NCBI GenBank assembly: GCA_945952575.1
Contig: CAMFIY010000127.1
Span: 1-7,763 of the forward strand
Length of the DNA stretch: 7,763 nucleotides
Source: an uncultured Leucobacter sp.
GTDB lineage: Bacteria; Actinomycetota; Actinomycetes; Actinomycetales; Microbacteriaceae
Direction of reading: 5' to 3'
A model generated the notes under the pieces. The model did no database searches. It had not been told where the DNA came from and worked only from the letters and a program-made list of their open reading frames with translations. A program made the translations under genes and the position numbers. Every line of letters begins with the position of its first letter. Position 1 is the first letter of the stretch. Shown piece after piece: positions 5,154 through 7,763 of the stretch.

Positions 5154-6392
5154 CTACGACCGGGCGACCGTGATCGTGAAGGTCTTGAGCGCGGACGGGG
5201 TCACTCCGTTGAAAGCCCTCACGGTGAAGGCGAACTTCCCGCTGCGCGTCGGCGTTCCGCTGATCCTTCCGTTCGCAGAGAGCTTCAGGCCCTTCGGCAG
5301 AATCCCGGAAGCGATCGTGAACCTCGACACGGCCGGGACCCCGGAAGCGCGGACGTACGAGCGGTAGGCCCGGGTCTTCTTCGCCGTCGAGCTCGGCGCC
5401 CGCGAGAACTTCGGCGCCGCCGCGGGGCGGAACACCTGCACGCGATGGTTGAAGGTCTCGGTCATGTAGACCCTGCCGTTCGCGACGGCCACGCCGCGCA
5501 GGTTCGTGAAGTCGGCCGATCCGATCCCGGTATCGCCCCAGGCTCCCAGCGGCGTGCCATCGGGTGCGAAGCGCTGCACGCGCGCATTGCCCGGATCGGA
5601 CACGTAGAGACTGCCGGAGGAGCCCACGGCGATCGCGAAGGGGGTGTGCAGCTGGCCCGGAGCACTTCCCTTCGCACCCCAGCCCGTGATGCGGACCCCG
5701 TCGGAATCGAACTTCTGAACGCGGTGGTTGCCGGTCTCCGTCACGTAGATGCTGCCGTGCGCATCCACGGCGATGCCTCTCGGCGTGTCGAACTGCCCCG
5801 GGCCGGTGCCGGTGCCGCCCCACTTCGTCTGGAAGACGCCCGTCGCACTGAACCGCTGCACTCGATCGTTGAAGGTGTCGGCGACGTATACGCGACCCTC
5901 CGCGTCCACGGCGACTCCGTTGGGGTTCTGCAGCTGCCCGTCGAGCGAGCCCTCACTGCCCCAGCTCCGGATGAAGCGGCCCGTGCCGGTGAACTTCTGG
6001 ATCCGATGGTTGCTGTTGTCGGCGACGTATACGTTGCCCGCGGCATCGGCTGCGATGCCGGAGAGCTCCCCGAACTTGCCCGGTGCGGTACCCTGACTGC
6101 CCCAGGAACGGACGAAGGAACCGGTCGGGCTGAACTTCTGGATCCGGAAGTTGCCGAGGTCGGTCACGTAGATGTAGCCGGACGGGTCGGCCGCGATGCC
6201 GACCGGGTAGTGGAATCGGCCGTTCGCCGACCCGAGCGAGGAGCCCCACTGCTGCACGGGGACCATCTCGCCGGCGTGCGGCGCTGCGACGGCGGCCGGA
6301 GCGACGAGTGCCGACCCGGCGAGCGCGAGTGCGAGGGTGGCCAGGAGAACGCTCAGGCGTCGCGCGATTCGACCGGTGCGGGTGGGGGACAT
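5154..6392 (-). CDS. Secreted NHL-repeat beta-propeller protein with C-terminal putative Ig domain
   Basis: The 412-residue precursor has a Sec signal peptide: RTGRIARR, a hydrophobic core at about 13-29 and an Ala-rich cleavage region near 34-37. Residues about 44-323 hold six NHL-type repeats. The tryptophans at 49, 97, 144, 191, 238 and 285 recur every 47-48 residues, each repeat carrying the pattern W-G...G-x-F/L...P-x-G-I/V-A-V-D...I/V-Y-V-x-D/E...N-x-R-V/I-Q-x-F. This predicts a six-blade propeller. After a Lys/Arg/Ser linker, residues about 351-412 (ILPKGLKLSANGRISGTPTRSGKFAFTVRAFNG) match a putative Ig (He_PIG) domain. No LPXTG anchor or catalytic motif is seen, so it is likely a secreted binding or scaffold protein. 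I chose ATG at 6392 because it places the signal peptide at the N-terminus and has AGAGG four bases upstream. An in-frame ATG at 6461 also has AGGAG but would add a 23-residue leader. Confidence 0.9.
   Translation of the reverse strand: MSPTRTGRIARRLSVLLATLALALAGSALVAPAAVAAPHAGEMVPVQQWGSSLGSANGRFHYPVGIAADPSGYIYVTDLGNFRIQKFSPTGSFVRSWGSQGTAPGKFGELSGIAADAAGNVYVADNSNHRIQKFTGTGRFIRSWGSEGSLDGQLQNPNGVAVDAEGRVYVADTFNDRVQRFSATGVFQTKWGGTGTGPGQFDTPRGIAVDAHGSIYVTETGNHRVQKFDSDGVRITGWGAKGSAPGQLHTPFAIAVGSSGSLYVSDPGNARVQRFAPDGTPLGAWGDTGIGSADFTNLRGVAVANGRVYMTETFNHRVQVFRPAAAPKFSRAPSSTAKKTRAYRSYVRASGVPAVSRFTIASGILPKGLKLSANGRISGTPTRSGKFAFTVRAFNGVTPSALKTFTITVARS
5420..6260 (-). repeat. Six degenerate tandem repeats of about 141 bp (NHL blades)
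   Basis: Within the propeller gene, coding units of about 141 bp repeat six times, seen by the regular 47-residue spacing of Trp-Gly and of the N-x-R-[VI]-Q-x-F motif. The units have diverged in base sequence, so they are an old protein-level repeat and not a fresh tandem duplication. Confidence 0.75.
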
Positions 6393-6499
6393 GGCGCCTC
6401 TTCGGGTCGGTGAGGGGGTTCGCGCGTCGAGGAATGGTGCACCTGGCTCGTGGCGGTGCATGCTCCTGATGCGACGACGATGGATACGTCTGGGATTCG

Positions 6500-6505
6500 A
6501 GCCTA
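6500..6505 (-). promoter_or_regulatory. Possible -10 element of the NHL/META unit
   Basis: TAGGCT on the minus strand fits TANNNT and would give a start near 6493 and a leader of about 100 bases before the ATG at 6392. There is no convincing -35 hexamer, and such matches arise by chance. The position just after the upstream terminator is sensible for a new unit. Confidence 0.3.
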
Positions 6506-6530
6506 GCGCCTGGAATCGCGGAGAGAAACC

Positions 6531-6560
6531 GGAGGCGCTGCCGGAATCGACAGCGCCTCC
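6531..6560 (-). terminator. Intrinsic terminator of the aldehyde dehydrogenase gene
   Basis: A perfect 10-bp inverted repeat, GGAGGCGCTG (6531-6540) and CAGCGCCTCC (6551-6560), encloses a 10-base loop. Read on the minus strand it begins 13 bases after the aldehyde dehydrogenase stop codon and is followed by GGTTTCTCTC, a pyrimidine-rich tail. It separates the dehydrogenase from the NHL gene downstream on the same strand. Confidence 0.75.
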
Positions 6561-6573
6561 TGGACTCACCGCA

Positions 6574-7763
6574 TCAGCGCCAGCGGCTTCCCCAGGATCC
6601 CGACTCTCCCGCCGGCGAGACGGACTGCGGCACGCTCAGAGGGTTGTCATCCCGCAGCGCGCCCGGCAGGAACGCCACCGGGGCGTTCTGATAGGCGACG
6701 GGCCGCAGGAAGCGGCCGATGGCCGCGGTGCCGACCGAGGTACTGGCGTCATTGCTCGTCGCCGGCCAGGGGCCGCCGTGCTGCTGAGCCGGCGTTACGG
6801 CGACGCCGGTCGACCAGCCGTTGAAGAGCACGCGGCCGACCTGGCGGCTGAGCGCCTCGACCAGTGCGCGCAGTTCGTCGGCATTGTCCGTCTCGCCGGT
6901 GGCTTCGCTGCTGCTGAGGTGCAGGGTGCCGGTCAGGTTGCCCTCGTAGAACTCGGGCATCAGTGCGGCGAGATCGGTGCCCTCGGGCACCTCGACCAGG
7001 ATCGAGAGCGGTCCGAAGGCCTCTTCGACCAGCGCCTCGCGGCCGGTGCGGAAATCGTCGAGCGAGATCGCGACGATCGTCGGTCGCGCCCAGCCCTGCT
7101 CGTCCTCGTCGAAGCGCACGGCGCCCTCGATCACGGCGCGCGCACCCGATGATCCGAGGATCGCGTCGCGGCGCTCGGCGAAGCTCTGCGCGATCCGGGG
7201 GCCGAGCAGGCGGTGCTCGGGCAGTTCGACGCCCGCTCGCTCAATCGCCGCGGGCAGCTCGCTGCCCTCCGGGATGAAAGCGAATCCGGGCTTCGTGCAC
7301 AGCTGGCCGGCGGAGCCCGAGACGCTCGTCAGGTAGCCCGAGGCGATCTCGTCGGCACGCTCGGCGATGGCCTCCGCGGTGATGAAGACCGGATTCACGC
7401 TGCCCAGCTCACCGTAGAACGGGATCGGTGCGGGCCGCGACGCCGCGATGTCTGCGAGCAGGCGACCGATGCCGATCGAGCCGGTGAAGGAGCCGGCCTT
7501 GATCCGCGGATCCTTGAGCACGTCGACGCCGGCATCGCGGCCGTGGATGACGTGGAAGATCCCTTCGGGCATGCTCGTGCCGCGCAGCGCCTCGAGGGCG
7601 ACCGCGGCGGTGGCGTCGCTCAGCTCCGGATGCCCCGAGTGCGCCTTGACGATGAGCGGGCAGCCGGCCGCGAGGATCGCGGCGGAGTCGCCGCCGAGCA
7701 CCGAGAAGGCGAAGGGGAAGTTGGACGCCGAGAAGTTGATGACCGGGCCGAGCGGGATGTGCG
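6574..7763 (-). CDS. Aldehyde dehydrogenase (NADP+), alpha-ketoglutarate-semialdehyde type, partial at 5' end
   Basis: The C-terminal 395 residues are visible; the gene starts beyond the right edge, with about 110-130 N-terminal residues missing compared with family members of about 500. Fragment numbering starts at the first whole codon (7761). The Rossmann-domain segment GPVINFSASNFPFAFSV includes the active-site Asn14. PLIVKAHSGHP carries cofactor-binding Lys39. FYGELGSVNPVF holds the general-base Glu118, and AGQLCTKPG holds the nucleophile Cys155. The KAHxxHP and ELGSxNP forms are typical of the NADP-linked class that includes alpha-ketoglutarate semialdehyde dehydrogenase of the glucarate, galactarate and L-arabinose routes. 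The enzyme oxidises an aldehyde to an acid in the cytosol; the exact substrate is inferred from family likeness only. A GTG at 7701 is internal, because the conserved motif upstream continues in frame. No sugar-acid genes are in view to confirm the pathway. Confidence 0.93.
   Translation of the reverse strand, partial: HIPLGPVINFSASNFPFAFSVLGGDSAAILAAGCPLIVKAHSGHPELSDATAAVALEALRGTSMPEGIFHVIHGRDAGVDVLKDPRIKAGSFTGSIGIGRLLADIAASRPAPIPFYGELGSVNPVFITAEAIAERADEIASGYLTSVSGSAGQLCTKPGFAFIPEGSELPAAIERAGVELPEHRLLGPRIAQSFAERRDAILGSSGARAVIEGAVRFDEDEQGWARPTIVAISLDDFRTGREALVEEAFGPLSILVEVPEGTDLAALMPEFYEGNLTGTLHLSSSEATGETDNADELRALVEALSRQVGRVLFNGWSTGVAVTPAQQHGGPWPATSNDASTSVGTAAIGRFLRPVAYQNAPVAFLPGALRDDNPLSVPQSVSPAGESGSWGSRWR

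Noticed and set aside
4950..6413. Plus-strand open frame of 487 codons opposite the META and NHL genes
   Set aside because: The apparent repeats in it mirror the NHL repeats on the other strand. Its composition is Arg/Ala/Gly-rich and it has no recognisable fold, signal or ribosome binding site.
6393..6569. N-terminal extension of the NHL protein to an open frame starting at 6569
   Set aside because: The added 59 residues are Arg/Pro-rich and would bury the signal peptide. The frame also crosses the terminator hairpin of the aldehyde dehydrogenase gene. ATG at 6392 fits better.

Overview
The window is dense, GC-rich DNA with actinobacterial character. Coding regions are compact, GTG and TTG starts are plausible, and three genes appear to begin directly at a promoter (leaderless). 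Family-level resemblance of the proteins suggests a member of the Microbacteriaceae, perhaps Microbacterium-like; that assignment is an inference from gene style and not from a marker gene. Most of the window is chromosomal housekeeping. I see no tRNA or rRNA gene, insertion sequence, integrase, CRISPR array or phage gene.

Layout from left to right: (1) the last 52 codons of an ABC-transporter ATPase, coupled by a one-base overlap to a small P-loop (kinase-like) protein; (2) on the minus strand, a complete type I methionine aminopeptidase, divergent from a small XRE-family regulator, with a 9-bp inverted repeat (operator candidate) lying on both putative promoters; (3) the purine operon segment purN-purH, covering the GAR transformylase step and the last two steps of IMP synthesis, closed by a GC-rich hairpin; (4) a 120-residue four-helix membrane protein of unknown function with its own leaderless promoter; (5) on the minus strand, a two-gene unit for a secreted six-blade NHL beta-propeller with a C-terminal putative Ig domain, followed 9 bp later by a META-domain (HslJ-like) lipoprotein; (6) on the minus strand, the C-terminal three quarters of an NADP-type aldehyde dehydrogenase of the alpha-ketoglutarate-semialdehyde class, running off the right edge and closed by a strong intrinsic terminator.

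The genes form independent units. The purN-purH pair is a clear pathway operon. The aminopeptidase/XRE pair looks like a self-regulated module. The NHL/META pair looks like an exported, cell-envelope unit. The most interesting points are the operator-overlapped divergent promoters of the aminopeptidase/regulator pair and the repeated leaderless-promoter pattern (TANNNT, six bases, then ATG/GTG) found three times on the plus strand. No clearly novel multi-gene defence or biosynthetic system is visible.
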